Notes: generated by a model from the sequence alone, not told the origin. A stretch of 64,000 nucleotides of DNA from Dirofilaria immitis (GCA_024305405.1 JAKNDB010000054.1:186001-250000); one strand, 5' to 3'; counted from the first letter of the stretch, positions 36,970 through 50,900 are shown. Program-made: numbers and translations.

Positions 36970-39817
36970 ATTTAACGTCCAATCGATTTAATAACTTTTA
37001 GGTAGTATTCTCGCGTCCTGTTTCTTTTTGACAAATCTTATCTATCTGATTGAACGGCAACTAAAAAAAAGTAATTATGATTACAAAAATATAAAAACAA
37101 TAATATTTTATAGCAAATCTCATCAATAAATTGAACAATATTTTTCAGTTCTCCAAAAAATTATCACAATTCAGTTATGTTTATGCTAATTTGGGGTAAT
37201 TCACATTCTTCGATTAATAAGTAAAATTTTAACGAATTATATTTCGAGAAATTACAATAAAATAAGGGAGTTTATATTGCTCAATTCTTGTAGTTCTATT
37301 TCATCAAAAACATTGCTTAATAACTTTTGTATTTCAAATAATAATATAATCTGTGCTTGAAACGGCCTATTGAAAGCAACAATGCTTCCAACCAATTTAA
37401 AAATGATGATATATGAATTATATTTGAATATTTCAAATATTCAAAAAAGCCGAACCATTTTAAAAAGAACATCCAAACTTTTTCATATTTTAAATGACCT
37501 CAATTTTGTCATTTACGCAATAAAATAAATAAATGAAATAATTAAATCTTGAATATTAAGATCAAAGGATAGTCGAGAGCATTGAGTTTAATTTAATTCA
37601 ACAAGAGTATTTTGGAAAGTAAAAATTGGCTTGGTAAATGCTATAAGATAAGAGTAAATAAGTTTTTTTGCAGAATTAAATCGTTTCAAAGAGTAAACTA
37701 AAGATAGAAAAAATGTTTTGATAAATTTGAAATATATTTAATTTTCTTCGATAAACTAACAAATAAATGTTTGAATTAAAAAGTGTGAAGTAGGCTTAAA
37801 GATATTTTGATAGAATGAAAAAAATCGGAGATATCAAACGAAGTTTTCAGCAAAAAAAAAAAATTTTACAATATTTCAAAAAGCATAAATGTTCAATTAT
37901 AATATCATTTATTGATATCGCTGATAATTTTATTTTATTTTTTCCACCCATCTGTTCTTTCTTTTCTTTTTAATTCTAGATTGCTCATTTAAGAAATTCA
38001 ACTTTTTTTGCTTCATGTTATGCGTGTTTTTTTCAGTGTTATTAATAAAAATTAAAGTATAACTAATTACTTGCCTTATTTATCATCTTATAAAATGGAA
38101 AAATCTATCTAAAAAAAAACAAAAACTGAAAATGTTTGTTTTTTATTTCAAAATGAAAGATTTATAAATAAGATAAAAAAATATGTTAAATTGAAAAAGA
38201 AAATAAATAAAATGTTTAAAGTGAATAAAGTGTGCTAAAATAAATTGAATCATTCATTCCTTTTATTTTTTATATCAAAAATGATTTAATTCATTGAATT
38301 TTAAACATCCTCTCATTGTAATATGTTAAATTTGAAAATGAATTTATAATTAAAAATATGTTGCGATTTATATTTTACAAAAAAATTTTTAAATAAAATT
38401 TTTCTCATTAATAATCTTCTTTTATTATTGCTGGCATAATAAAAAAAATCATCCTCTCGATTTCTTTTTTTAAGTAAAAAGAATGAAATAAAATAGTGAA
38501 AAATATTTTCAAACTTCTTTTGTAGTTATGATTTTTTGGTGAATAGGATGATTCAAAGAAGAGAAAATATAAAATGGAATGAATGAAAATGCACATTTTC
38601 TTTCGATCTTAAAATCGTTGATTAGTATAAAATACTGCTGATGGGCATATTTGATACATGAAAAAATACGGAAAAAATGGCCGATCTAAGCCATATAAAT
38701 ATAAGAGCCAATTTTTCATGCTTAGGCAAATAACAATTGTATTATTTTGTTGTTGATGTAAAAGCTAAGGACGAACAAATGAAATAAAATAAAATAAAAT
38801 GAAATGAAAGAAGAAGAAGAAGAAGTAAGGGTGAAAATTCTTTGCAACACAAACAACTATCACCATCATCATCATCATCAATTCCATCGACCGTCTCTCT
38901 ACACAACTACCAATCATACAAATTCACAATTACACCTTCGATAACAAAAAAAAATCATATTTTTATGAGTGAAATATTTTTCGCAAACGCAACGCAACGA
39001 TCGCATTCCTCTATTCTTTCATCATACCTATCATCAATGAAATCAAAAATTAACGATAAGTGTATACAGAGAATGCTGAGATTATAATTGAAAACATTAA
39101 TTATATTAATTCCATATTAAATCAATATTTCACATTATTCTCATCAATTATAATATGAATGCATTGAAAATAATATTTCATCAAGATTGTAAAGGAATCT
39201 AAATGATGCTTCAGAATCTTAAAATCATCCGATTAATGCCATATATTAGAGGAAATCTAAGCATTTTTGCTAACCAAAAATTGCAAAGATATTAAGCAGG
39301 TATGATAGGAAGATGATGAATAATATATGCAAATAAGGAAAAGGAAGAAATCAATTCTATAACAAAAAAGTATCAACCAATTGGCGATCGAATTTTTTTT
39401 CTTTTTTGTCCTAAAAAATATGGCATCATTTGCATCCTCTCTACAGCTAAATATTATTATTTTTGTTATAATGTTTTAACTTACAGATAAAAGAATTTGG
39501 AGCACGAAAATTTATCACTTTTTTTCTTCTTGATTTAAGAAACAATTTCAATATTTAAACTGATAATGTCATCTTCAGCACCTCTTTCTCTTTTTATCTT
39601 ACTAATCAAATTTTGGGAATATAAACTGCCAATTTTTTTCTAAAAATTCGAAATATATGCTTGTGACAAGGTTGATAAATCAATCATCCAGAAAAATGTC
39701 ACATCATATTAGATTGATTTAAAAACATTTCCATATTTAAGTTTATAAATTAAATTTCAAAAAAATTTAATTATATCTCAATATCGTATTCATACAATTC
39801 ATGGTGCAATGAGAATC

Positions 39818-40033
39818 CTATTTTGAGGACATATGAAAGCACATATTTGTAGGATTATTACAACTTTGTGATCCACTATTAAATTCGCAATTAAGAACAA
39901 ATAAACACATAAATTCAAAAATCATGTGATTTTTGTAACAACCCTCCACAAATGTGCTATTTATATTAAAAAAACAATTTAAGTCTAATTTAAGTACAAT
40001 ATAGCGCAATATTAAATTCAAATTTTTAATCAA
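39818..40033 (-). CDS. Possible Cys-containing exon, unrecognised
   Basis: An open minus-strand stretch whose second half (NSTFVEGCYKNHM... CEFNSGSQSCNNPTNMCF..., four or more Cys) looks coding and ends with TAG at 39818. The first half is low-complexity. No start, splice partner or family was established. Confidence 0.18.
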   Translation of the reverse strand: MIKNLNLILRYIVLKLDLNCFFNINSTFVEGCYKNHMIFEFMCLFVLNCEFNSGSQSCNNPTNMCFHMSSK

Positions 40034-40488
40034 AACTATTAAATCAGATTTTGTAAATCAAAATTGACATTCCAATTTAAAAATTCAAACCTTGAGATAT
40101 TGATTAAATTATAAATGATAAATTCTTATCATTTCGAAGAAAATATGATAAGAAAAATGATTTTACGAAAAATCACGCATGAACACGCCCGTAAAACGCG
40201 CAGTAAATACAAAAATGCAAAGTTAAAATAGACGTTACAGTAATCAGAAAAGAGTTTTAAAACCATATATTGTTATAACCGCTCAGTAAATTTCTAAAGT
40301 GAAATTATCTCAATATACATCTTGTGTGGATGATTTCTTTCGTTTCTTATTTACCACATCTTTTAGATGGAAATATCTCATTTTCTATCGATACACTTCT
40401 CAACTAGTCGTCTTCGATATATTATTATTATTATTATTGCTTCTATAAATAAATCCATTAAATTCGTTTTTCATTCTTTAACATTCTT

Positions 40489-40580
40489 GTAATATATGTT
40501 ATCACTTTTAACACTAATCGTTCTCAATTAACAGTGTAATATATGTTATCACTTTTAACACTAATCATTTTCACTTAACA
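40489..40580. repeat. Tandem duplication of about 45 bp
   Basis: GTAATATATGTTATCACTTT and the following bases occur at 40489 and again at 40536, 47 bp apart, with few changes. Confidence 0.85.
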
Positions 40581-41349
40581 AAATGTGTAATTTCCTGCAA
40601 AATTCCAATTTCAATTTCAATTTAAGCATTAATTTTATGGCCGTAATTGATACTCGTAAAAATATTACTATTCTGAAAAATGCATTTTAATTTTCTACTT
40701 ACTACGAAGTATAATTGGTTAAAATTGCTACTGTCATATTTGCTCATTTCATAAAACGATATATGGTTGTTTAAAATATTTCTGTATGAATGAATTTTAT
40801 TTGAAAACAAAATACTTCTTTTTTTTTATTACGACATAAACATTATTTTTTCTTCTAAAAATATCATTTAAATTTATTTAATAATTAATAGAAATTTAAA
40901 TAAAAGAAAAGGAATAAAATCATAGAAATTATTTAATTATTATTATAATATATGTTATCGAATATAACAAATAATGTAATACTTCGTAAATAATATAAAT
41001 ATTTAGTTGAAGAATCAATTGTATATATCTTATCATAATGTTCTGATTATTTTATTAAGTGAACATTTTATTATCAAAAAAATATTATTTATTAAGAATT
41101 TTTAAAAATTCAAGAAATATATATTTAAAATTAGTTCATCTTAATTCAATTTATATATGAGTATTTTAATAATAATATTTCTATGTAATAAATTTCTGTT
41201 AAGAATCACTTCTGAATTTTGCATATGCTATTTATTATTTACAAAATATAAATTGATAATCAAGATGAAAGAAGAAAGAATAGGTTAAATGGAAGGATAA
41301 GGAGAATAAGATTCAATAACAAAATATGAAACATTAACATCAAAATTAC

Positions 41350-41412
41350 TTTTAAATTACGACCAACAATTTTATCGATGTAATCGTTAAAAATCTGTTT
41401 CATATCTGCCAT
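41350..41412 (-). CDS. Possible first exon of an unrecognised minus-strand gene
   Basis: ATG at 41412 reads MADMKQIFNDYIDKIVGRNL and one more Lys, then a GTAATT donor at 41349. An AG dinucleotide (TTCATAG) 16 nt upstream could be a splice or trans-splice acceptor. Codon choice is good, but no second exon in matching phase was found; coding-like minus segments at 40690-40780 and 39818-40033 are the only candidates. Confidence 0.25.
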
Positions 41413-41695
41413 CGTAATGTCGAGAATGCTATGAATTATGTTTATAAAGGAAATATATGTATAAATAAAGGATGACAATTTCTATTTATTGCTTAAAATA
41501 ATCAGTAATTTGATAAGTATTAATCTAAAGCTATTTAAAAGTTTGTTATTAAAAAGTAAAACGTTAAAACAAATTACATAAATTTCTATTTTAGAATTAT
41601 TCCATTGAATTATTCCAAGAATCGATCATATCGAATCGATGTTGTTATTGATGGGAAAAAGAATTTCGTAATGCAAAATTATGACTACTTAAAAT

Positions 41696-41878
41696 GTGAT
41701 TATAAACGTGGGAAAAAGTTGCAAGCGTTATTATAAGCGTGGGAAACAGTTGCAAGCGTTATTATAAGTGTGGGAAATAGTTGCAAGCGTGACTATAAAC
41801 GTGGGAAAAAGTTGCAAGCGTTATTATAAGTGTGGGAAATAGTTGCAAGCGTGATTATAAATGTGGGAAAAAGTTGCT
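41696..41878. repeat. 31-bp minisatellite, six copies
   Basis: GTGGGAAA recurs at 41708, 41739, 41770, 41801, 41832 and 41863, exactly 31 bp apart. The unit contains AGTTGCAAGCGT and TTATAA. Confidence 0.95.
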
Positions 41879-41933
41879 CGCAACGGTAAATGAAACAGCT
41901 TTGCGTGATAACTATAGTAATATTTCTTCCAAA

Positions 41934-41970
41934 AATTGCAATACGAGCCTGCATGGCTCGTATTGCAATT
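41934..41970. repeat. Perfect hairpin, 16-bp stem, 5-nt loop
   Basis: AATTGCAATACGAGCC, loop TGCAT, then the exact reverse complement. It lies 55 bp after the 31-bp minisatellite. Confidence 0.95.
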
Positions 41971-43123
41971 CTTTATCAAACACAATGGAAGATAGTTTAA
42001 ATTGCAAAAAAAGATATTTCTTATAGAAATTTTTAAAACAAACCAATTTTATAAATGTATAATCATTTAAAGTATTAATATGCTTATAATTATTATATGA
42101 CATAAATCAAATATTGAATTCTACTAATCAACTGATAACCTATATTGTGCTATATAAATATATATTGCAATCAAATACTGCACTATCAATCAATTGATAA
42201 CCAATCTTGACAATAACATTTATCAGATCAGCGTGAAAAAAATTTAGTTATCAGCCTGAAAAGAGGATTTCTTGCATATTTAGTAAACAAATGGATTACA
42301 TTCGGAAACTACCGATAATCCTAACTAAAAAATTTTAAATCGAACAGTTTACATACGAATACGTAATAAACGTGACCTTCATGTAATTACACATCAAGAC
42401 TACGTTAAATTTGTCCAAATAAGATAACATTATTGCGAATTTTGTGTCGAATAGTAATATGAAAATTGAAATATATAAATTTTATTTAGGAAAGAATCAA
42501 AGATTGCAAAAGAATTAGGAAAAACAAATAATTAAAAATGAAAATAAATTCAATTCTTGAGGGATTTAAATTGATCGATAACATTAATTAATTTCATTCA
42601 TTTCATACAAGCTACTGATTTCAAGTTATCAAGTATTTAGATAAAATATATAATCAATAACTTTTATCAATAGAGAGATAGTACTTCCTGTAAAAGAATG
42701 CATAGATTAATAAAATTTAAGAAACAGTACATAATCAGAGATTTAAGGAAAATAGAATGGAAAAAAGAGTGTTGAATAAACTAAATATGAAATGGCAGAA
42801 AAATTCGCTTAAAGGTTAAGAACTGAATTGCTAAAATTAATAGAATGGATTTTTTAGTTATTGTTGGCTGGAATTGTGATTTTATTTGTTGAGAGATTTG
42901 ATGATTTTTGAAATTTAATTGTATATTTACGGTAATCGTTCATTTTGTTCATTAAATATATAGTAATTTTTCATTTATTACCATTCCATTTCAATTTATT
43001 ATTTATAATAAAAAGTGAATGAAAAAAGATAGTTATTGGAATGCATGTTTTTCTTTCTTAGATTTGATAAGTTATGCAGTTTTTCAATTTACTTTAATAT
43101 TCAGACGAACTTTTTATTGAATC

Positions 43124-46100
43124 ATGGCACGACGTCCTTTTGTTTATTGGGCACAGAATCAAAAATTACTTTTCTTAACAATTGATCTGAAAGATTCATC
43201 GGTTAGATTATTTCTTCTTTCTATGCAGAATTTATTAGGATTAATTTATCTCTTAAATGATAATAAATTATTGATTGAGCCAAACTGACATTTGAATTAG
43301 TAATTATAACTTGATAGGACGAAATGGTTTATTCTATTGACTCGAACTATTTTTTTGGGAGGAAATGCACCTATAAGTCAATTAGGCGCATGAAAATCCA
43401 ATTTTATATCATTTCAAAATCATTGATCAGCACTTTTTATTAAAGTTTAAATTAAGATTTATAATTTGGAAAGCAAATTATGATGTGTTGAAAGCTTCAA
43501 TAATTAATTAGAACTCCTATGATTACATTCGACAGAATTTATTTTCAGAATTGTTTTTCAGGATGCCAATTATTCTATAATGGGGAATTCATTTGAGTTT
43601 CACGCCACCGGAGTTGGTGCACATGGTCGATGTGAATATTCATTTGAATTACCATTATATGCAGATGTAGAAATAGAAAAGGTGCGATTTCAAATTAAGT
43701 TGATGATTTCCCTATACACACTAGTTCATTAAATTTTTATTATCTTATCTGAATTTGGAGAAAGTATTAATAGGCTGCAGTTTGATAGCTTATTATCAGA
43801 TCAATCTTTTTTCAGGTCGGTCAAGGAGGCGGAAGCAAGTTACTGTATGTTTTGAGGAAGAAGAATGACGTGTGGTGGCCTACTATTCTCAAAAATGGTG
43901 GTCGATATTCTTGGCTTCGAGTATCCAAACTTTACATTTTATATTCTTGATTTGTTTGGACTAAAGTAAGAACTAAGTAATGGAATGTGGCTAGAGATTT
44001 TAAAATCTCGAGCCACATTAATAAAATTTTGAGCAAAGAAGACTTCAGAGCATTATTTTTTCAATTCAGAATATCATTTTTAATGAATTTTAAACTGATG
44101 TAAAAAATCGAAAAAATGAAAAAGCATTTCTTAGTGATTTTCTGTTTTATTAATGCATATAATAGTATCGTAATGTGACATTTTTTTCAAAGGTTGATTT
44201 CGATCGATTCGAAGATCCTGATGGAAGTGAAACAGAAGAAGATTATGAAATGATAAATATGAATACGGTTTGTCTTTTTACGTAAAAATGTTAAAAATAT
44301 ATTTCATTAATTTTTGCTAATTCATAAACTTCAGATTTTTATCGCAATGTAAAATATTATAGCGTACACCGGAAGCGGAGATGGATGCGATGACACAGCG
44401 CATTTTGAAAGAATGCCATACTAAGCCAAAAACAGAAACAGAATTTATCAATGAAGGTTATACTACAATATTTTCGCTAATTTGAAATTAAATTTTATTG
44501 TTATGAGCTAAGAAGTATGCAGATTTTTTACTGCAATTTTTATCTTTTCAGTTAAGATTTTTTGAATCTTCTTTCAGTAAAACGATTCGCCAAAAATGTA
44601 ATCACTTGCTGACTCAATATCTTTCTGGATACAATGCATTATTATTTATACTTCATGCATACTTATTATTTACTTTGCTTTTTAAATTCTTCACTGCTGG
44701 GAATGGTGAGATTCTCATTAATAAAGAAATGCGTTTATAATTATATTGAATTTCACGAAATATAATAACAGCAAAAGACATTTAGATTGTCGAATTTATA
44801 CTTCCACTTTTCTCATATAATGCTTTTTTGTTGTCTGTATATGTAATCAATTATGTAAATATATTTTCAGAATATTATAGCTCATTTTGGCAAGATAATG
44901 TCAACATTATAAAATCTGCAACGGTTTTACAGCTAATTGATATTGTGCATGCATTAATCGGTTTTACAAAAGGCAGTTATCGAGTCGGAATAATACAGGT
45001 TTGAATATGTTTCCTATATACTGTTAATATTATATTGTATATATTGTTCAGAACGAAGTAGTACGACATCGTTATTAAAGGAATGGAAAATTTTTGTGTT
45101 AATTACCAATATTTATTGTTCGATGCTTATTGTATATTTTTGATTTCTAATAGGTTTGTGGGCGTTTAGCATTCATATATATTATTGATGGTTGTCCAGA
45201 CGTACAAAGTTCATTGACTACTTTTATTTTAATAATCGCCTACTTTTCGATTGAAGTTTTACGGTGAATTTCTTTTTCATAATAATTTAATTTGAATCGC
45301 AAATATAGTTTAATACAACGTTTTGGTTCCGTGTTTATTCACGCCCAAATTTATTATTATTTCTTAAAATATAGCAAAAAATCCTAATGGTGTTATCCAC
45401 TAATGACCTCGATATCCTGGTTCATAGCATTTCTCACGGTCAAGAATGACAGGGAAAGTAGGATTTCTTGGTTTTTCTTATATATATTTTTTAAAAACTA
45501 ACATAGAAGTGATGATTCTGCCCAAGTTAATATCGATTTAGTAAAACTGTGCGATAGATCAGTGATATCACTTGCGATGAACTTCTGAGCGATGAACTCC
45601 TTATTTTATGTTGGCGCATCTGCTTTTTGATATTGACTGAAGAATAATTTTTTGGTTAACTGGACAATTTTATGCTTTTAGATATCCATTCTATTTGGCT
45701 AACACTTTAAAAATTGAAATTCCGTTACTCACTTGGTTACGATACAATGCATGGATGTTACTTTATCCAGTTGGTTTATTTCTTGAAGGTAGTTTCATAT
45801 TTTAATAATTTGTCGTAAGTTTAAACAGTCTACATTTCCGTTTTTGTTTCCATATACTGGTTTGGCTGTTGTTGATGCTTACTCTATATTATTCATTTTC
45901 ATTGTCATCCCATAAAATCTTGGAACACAAAGTATTTTTTAAGAACTTATTTCTAACTTATACTTATCCTTTACGGAACATTTTCTTGATGTTTAGTTTT
46001 TGTAGACACCTAGGCGAGAGCTGAGATTTGATGCTCTGTGTGTGATAAAAAATTATAAAAGATGTTAACTACAATATGTGATAAAGCATAATCAAGGCTA

Positions 46101-47121
46101 GCATAATATCGTCTGTATTTTTTAATTCTTTCCATAGTTTATCTCTGAATGAATACATGACACTGATGGAATATTTTAGAAAAAGTTTGCAATTATCAGC
46201 ATTCATACATTTATTATATTAAATCCAGAAGTAAAGAATGATTTTCAGGCACTCTAAGCTTCAATTTATATGTGTTTCGAAGTATGAAGACTTTTTCTTG
46301 TGAACAAAAGCAAATAAGTATCTAATCAAATGCTATATTTTTTAGGAGTAACCATGTATCGATCTATTCCTTATTATTATCGGACTGGAAAATATAGTAT
46401 CAAATTACCCAATGCTGCAAATATTGGCTTCAATTTCGGTTTTGTTCTTGGGATCTTTTTCTGTTCGTATTCCCTTTCGGTATGTTTTTATATGCTTATG
46501 TTTATCATAGCTATTCAAAAGAGATTGCGTTTAATCATAAAATAATAAAAATTGAAGATTAGAATCTGTTATTTCCTGAAAACGAAAAGTCTTAGTTTAC
46601 CCTTTGTCATTGATAATATAATCCAAAATTCAGAAGTCTGAATCTGTCATAAATTGTTACAAATAAATTTTTAACCCATCGGTTATTGATTCTTCTTCAA
46701 GAGATTAAATTGTTTTCTAAACATGTATTTTTATTTTTGTATTCGACCAAAACTACCATCAACGCATTCTTTTATTAGGTAATCTTTTTACAACACCAAA
46801 AATACCTTTAAAAGATATATTTGCTATGTATGCCGTGGTTCGGTACCAAATTATGACAATCTGCTTAGAGATGGAGCTTTATTCAGTCTATTTTGAATAT
46901 CATTTCGCAATAAGTGTGAAGGAGTACTTCACTCTAGCATTTTTTGAAAAATTTCCTAATGTTTCAACAATTTTGATTGGATTAAAAATTTTCCAGCAGC
47001 AGCATATTTATTGCGGCATATGTGGTTACGGCGGCGCGAAAAATATAAAGTTCCGGTCAAAAACTGGCTTGAAAAGGATCAATTTATCTGTATCAGTCAA
47101 ATTGCATCACATTTCGCATAA
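43124..47121 (+). CDS. CS-domain very-long-chain 3-hydroxyacyl-CoA dehydratase (HACD3/PTPLAD1 type)
   Basis: Third step of ER very-long-chain fatty acid elongation: dehydrates 3-hydroxyacyl-CoA. Exons: 43124-43201, 43562-43681, 43816-43920, 44193-44267, 44363-44456, 44578-44705, 44871-44998, 45154-45263, 45682-45788, 46346-46479 and about 46997-47121 (TAA); about 400 residues. The first three exons form a p23/CS domain (MARRPFVYWAQNQKLLFLTI.., ending KKNDVWWPTILKNGG). An acidic linker (DFDRFEDPDGSETEEDYE) follows, then the multi-pass PTPLA domain with RYPFY and the catalytic pair in YPVGLFLE (Tyr near residue 308, Glu near 315, spaced seven as in yeast Phs1). The C-terminus has the basic RHMWLRRREK end. 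The frame breaks twice: TGC-TGA at 44610 (one T short) and TAT-TCC at 46470 (one T short). With one base added at each, exon 6 and the 10/11 junction come into phase and give a continuous protein. A possible poly(A) signal AATAAA is at 47301-47306. Confidence 0.9.
43984..44019. repeat. 36-bp near-perfect palindrome in HACD intron 3
   Basis: 18-bp arms (AATGTGGCTAGAGATTTT and its complement) with one mismatch and no spacer. Confidence 0.95.
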
Positions 47122-47430
47122 TGCAAATTATTCAATGAAGTATTGCATTTAATTTTTCAACTGGTTTGAAAATGAAGTATATCTTATGTTTAGAATTACA
47201 TATTTTGATATGGATTTGGAGAAAAAACTTTTTACAGTTTAAAATTTTTTCTTTTTGAAATATAAAATAAGGTATGGTTATGTCCTAGGAAATATCGAAC
47301 AATAAAGCAGTTTGTGTTCTGGTGACACGTAATTGTTGTTCAGAGATATAGTCTTAAATGGGCTTGAAAAGTATTTTTATTTCAATTATTCAGTCTTTTA
47401 GTTTTTATTCATCTTTCAGTCAAACTATTA

Positions 47431-47963
47431 ATGAATGCATATCCCATTATGAGCATTTCATGGTTGTTTCTGCATATTCTCCTTATTTCTTTCAACTTAT
47501 TTTCTAACTTTTTACTGATTCAAAATACGCACGATTAGCTATTAGAGAAGAATTTGCTAATTTATATTGCAAAGAAAATTGTTGTGCAAAATACCGTTTC
47601 TGAAGATTAAGTAAGTGTTCCATTAATTAATAGTTGTCACTCTTCTCATCTTGCAACAAAGGTCAAAACTTGCATCGTCTTACATTGAATGGTATGTAAT
47701 TTTTTATCATAGAGTTAGTTCTTATTTCCTGAGTAATCTTTGCGCAGTTCGATGTTTCATTTTATTAGAAAATTTTTCGGTTTTACAGAAAGAAATTGTA
47801 AGTATTCTTATTGTGAAATATATTTTGAAATAAAATTTAACGTATCTAGATTCATTTGATTTATTTGGAATAAAAGCTCTGCGAATACAGTAATATAACT
47901 TATAGAGAAACTTTACAGGCACAACAAATAGAAGAGAATGGAATTGTTCGAGTTTTCTTTTAA
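47431..47963 (+). CDS. Unrecognised small Cys-containing protein with N-terminal hydrophobic segment
   Basis: Exons 47431-47610, 47662-47691, 47719-47797 and 47919-47963 (TAA), about 111 residues. The ATG is 11 nt after ATCTTTCAG, a good trans- or cis-splice acceptor. The N-terminus, MNAYPIMSISWLFLHILLIS followed by FNLF, is a signal peptide or signal anchor. The rest contains the motif NLYCKENCCAKY and two more Cys in ECSYFLSNLCAVRC, and ends QKEIAQQIEENGIVRVFF. Exon 1 is 180 nt but needs to end in phase 2. It also shifts frame twice, at the A run 47522-47525 and the T run 47597-47599; one missing base at each (182 nt) restores both frame and splice phase. Introns 2 and 3 then fit exactly. 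It lies 310 bp downstream of the HACD stop on the same strand. No known family was recognised; whether it is real depends on transcript evidence. Confidence 0.4.
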
Positions 47964-50900
47964 AAAGTGCACTTACTTTTTGCTTTAGAGTCTCTCTTGT
48001 GTTCCTTCGATCATTTAAAAGAATGTAAATTTGCTCCTCAGTAGTAGCTGTATTTTTTTTTAACTTTAATAAAATTTTTTGAGAAGTCTTTCAGAAATTT
48101 CAAGAAGAAAGTGCATAGTTATTTCAGGCAAACTTCCATTTCATCTTTTTTTTTATCCTGAAGTTATTTTGAATCTGTTGGGAAAATTTTTATAACTTTC
48201 TTATAACTTTTATTCTTATAACATTTATAGCATTTATTTTTTTCGTTCAGGATAAACTGAATCGCAGAGATAATCAAATTCGATGAAGTCGTTTGCATTC
48301 CTATGTTTCATTTAATTGTGGTTATTGGATTAACATTTTTTATGACAGAAAATAAAATTATAGAATTTGACATAATTTTGCTTAATGAAACTCAGGAATG
48401 AATCTTAAGTTACCAATATTTGAAATAGTAAACATTTAAGTTAGCATTGCAATCTAATTGCAATTTAGAGGTCAATCCATGAAAGTGATTGAAATGCATG
48501 GAAGTGAATGAATGTGAAAATATATGAATGGAAACAAATTTTTTTAAATTACAAAAAACAAAATGATGTTATATTTATATTTTTGCTGTGGAATTACCAA
48601 TTAAAAAATACATTGTAATGTATTTTAAAAATACATTGTAATGTATTTAAATACATAGCTAATTTTTATAATTACTAAATAGCTCATAATTGGTTATTAG
48701 TAATTATATGTTTAATTTGAACATAATGATATCAGTTAAGATATTCCCGTATTCATAATCAGGAAACATCCGTGGTAACATGTAATGGATCTGGTAACTT
48801 CTGCCTCAAATAATTATTTATACGTTACAGTATCCAGATTAGATGTCGAATAATTTCTTTATTGCTATTTCATAATACTAAAAAGAATTCTAAAATTATG
48901 ATGATAATTTGCATCATACAAAAATTATGATGAAATAATGGAGAAAAAAGTGCATATTATATTAGGTTTGAAGAAGAAGACAATTTGAATTTAATTTTTT
49001 TAATAATTTATTTATTTATGAAATTATAAATTACTGGTCAATTCTCATTTTCATCAGGTGTGAAATTTGATAGTATAATATTTGAAATTTGTTTTTTTTT
49101 TTTTTTTTCATTCGATTAGTTTGAAATCGAAGAGAAGGACATTATCGTTGACCCTAATGATATCGTTTTTTTTTCTTTAAATTGTTCATTTCGAAATAAT
49201 AATGGATGTAGTTGAACGATAGAAAGTCGAAAAAAATTTTTGTTTTTTTCTTGAAAGTAATATATTTTTCACCTCTTATTGCCATTTAATTTTGAATGAT
49301 ATAAGGAGAAAAAAAGCTATTCCTAAAATTTAAAATTGTCTATTTAATTCATTGCTCAATATATCGAATTTTGGGAAAACGAAAATTCTTTAGTAAGAAA
49401 ATACAGTATGCAAGAAAAAAAAGTTTACTCAAACAGAATAAAATCATAGAGCACAGCAATGGTAAATAATAATTGCGAAAAAGTTTGTAACATACAATCT
49501 ATTATATGAAATGATTACGAATGATTGAACAAATAAATTTGATAAAAGTTTGAATGAATCTTTTTTTTTGATTTACAATTAAAAATTGATGAAACTTTTG
49601 ATTGGATTTATTTATTTATTAATGCAATTAAATAATCTTAGCAGAGATAGAGATGATCAATTTAATAAATTTAAATGCTAATAGGAAACAATTAATCGCT
49701 TCGTTAGTCGTTCATTAACTTTTTTTTTTTTTTTTGAAAATTTAACTCATATTTAAACTTCCTGTAAGTATTTGTAATTTGCTTATATATTTTGCTATTG
49801 TTATCATGAGATGTTTTAAGTTTCAAATTACAAATCCAAGAGGTCAAGCATTTAAGCATTTTTATCGTTCAAAGAAAAAATCTTCATTTTTATTTATATT
49901 CAATGAAGACAATTGTTGTGATATAATCATTAATAAATTGATTTTGTATGATTGAATCATCATCAGATTTTTTACGGTATAATTTTTTTGTAGAATTAAA
50001 TTTGAAATGAAACGATTGTATGGTTCGAAGAATCATTCTATGACTTAAAAACAAATGCTATACTTGCTGTAATATGTTACAAAATAGTTGTTCAGGCAAC
50101 AAATTATCTGATGTGTATTTGTTACGATACTTATCATTTTATGATAAAAAATAAATGATAAGATAGTTTGATCTTTGAGAGAAAGGACGAAAATATTTTG
50201 TTTACTTAATAAACAGGAAATGTTTTATTACTATCTTGATAAAAAAAAAAAATTAACAAAATACGACATGATAAAGGTATCCAAAATAAATAAAACAAAA
50301 TTATTCATCCAAATTTTACTTTCTTTAAACCAATCATATATTTTTTCCATCTTATCGATATAATCAATACAAATATATAAATAATCATCATTATAATATT
50401 TGATATTATAGTTAAACATAGATCAAATACTGTAATCATTTTATAGTAATTTTTTCAATAAGAAAAATTTTTAGAAAAAAAATTTTAAACTAAAAGAATT
50501 ATTTCAATAATAATAATAATTGCTGAAATTTTAACATATCAATTTTAGAAATAAATTTCATTAGTTCGCATAATGATTGCAACATTAAAATTTTATGAAA
50601 AAAATATCAATAAAAATTGGATAATTTAATAATTGCATTTTATCATAAAATGTCAATAATGCTTACTTTCACCACCATTACGAAACCAGATGTAAATGCG
50701 GAACAGGAATAAAAAATGGATAATCCCGAAACAAATATCTGAATTCAAGAATAATGAACTTTTTTTTCTATGCAAATTCATCTCTCCTTATTTCTTTTTT
50801 TTTTTGGCGTCAATGTTGTTTGAATCTTCATTATCATATTCGTTTTTATGTCATTTAAAATTAATACGCATCAATGATCTTACAACAGAATTACTAAGAA

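Larger units (their letters stand above)
36970..43123. other. Long AT-rich intergenic region
   Basis: Upstream of gck-1 and of the HACD gene, so it should hold both promoters; no recognisable promoter motif was picked out. It contains a purine (GAA)n tract near 38808-38825, a 45-bp tandem duplication at 40489-40580, the 31-bp minisatellite at 41696 and the hairpin at 41934. Candidate minus-strand exons lie at 41350-41412 and 39818-40033. Confidence 0.5.

Noticed and set aside
38842..39087. Ser-rich plus ORF after the GAA tract
   Set aside because: It has no ATG start, begins in (CAT)n simple sequence, and has no splice partners.
46826..47152. 108-codon plus ORF overlapping the HACD end
   Set aside because: It overlaps the last HACD exon in another frame; the HACD frame (RHMWLRRREK) is the conserved one.
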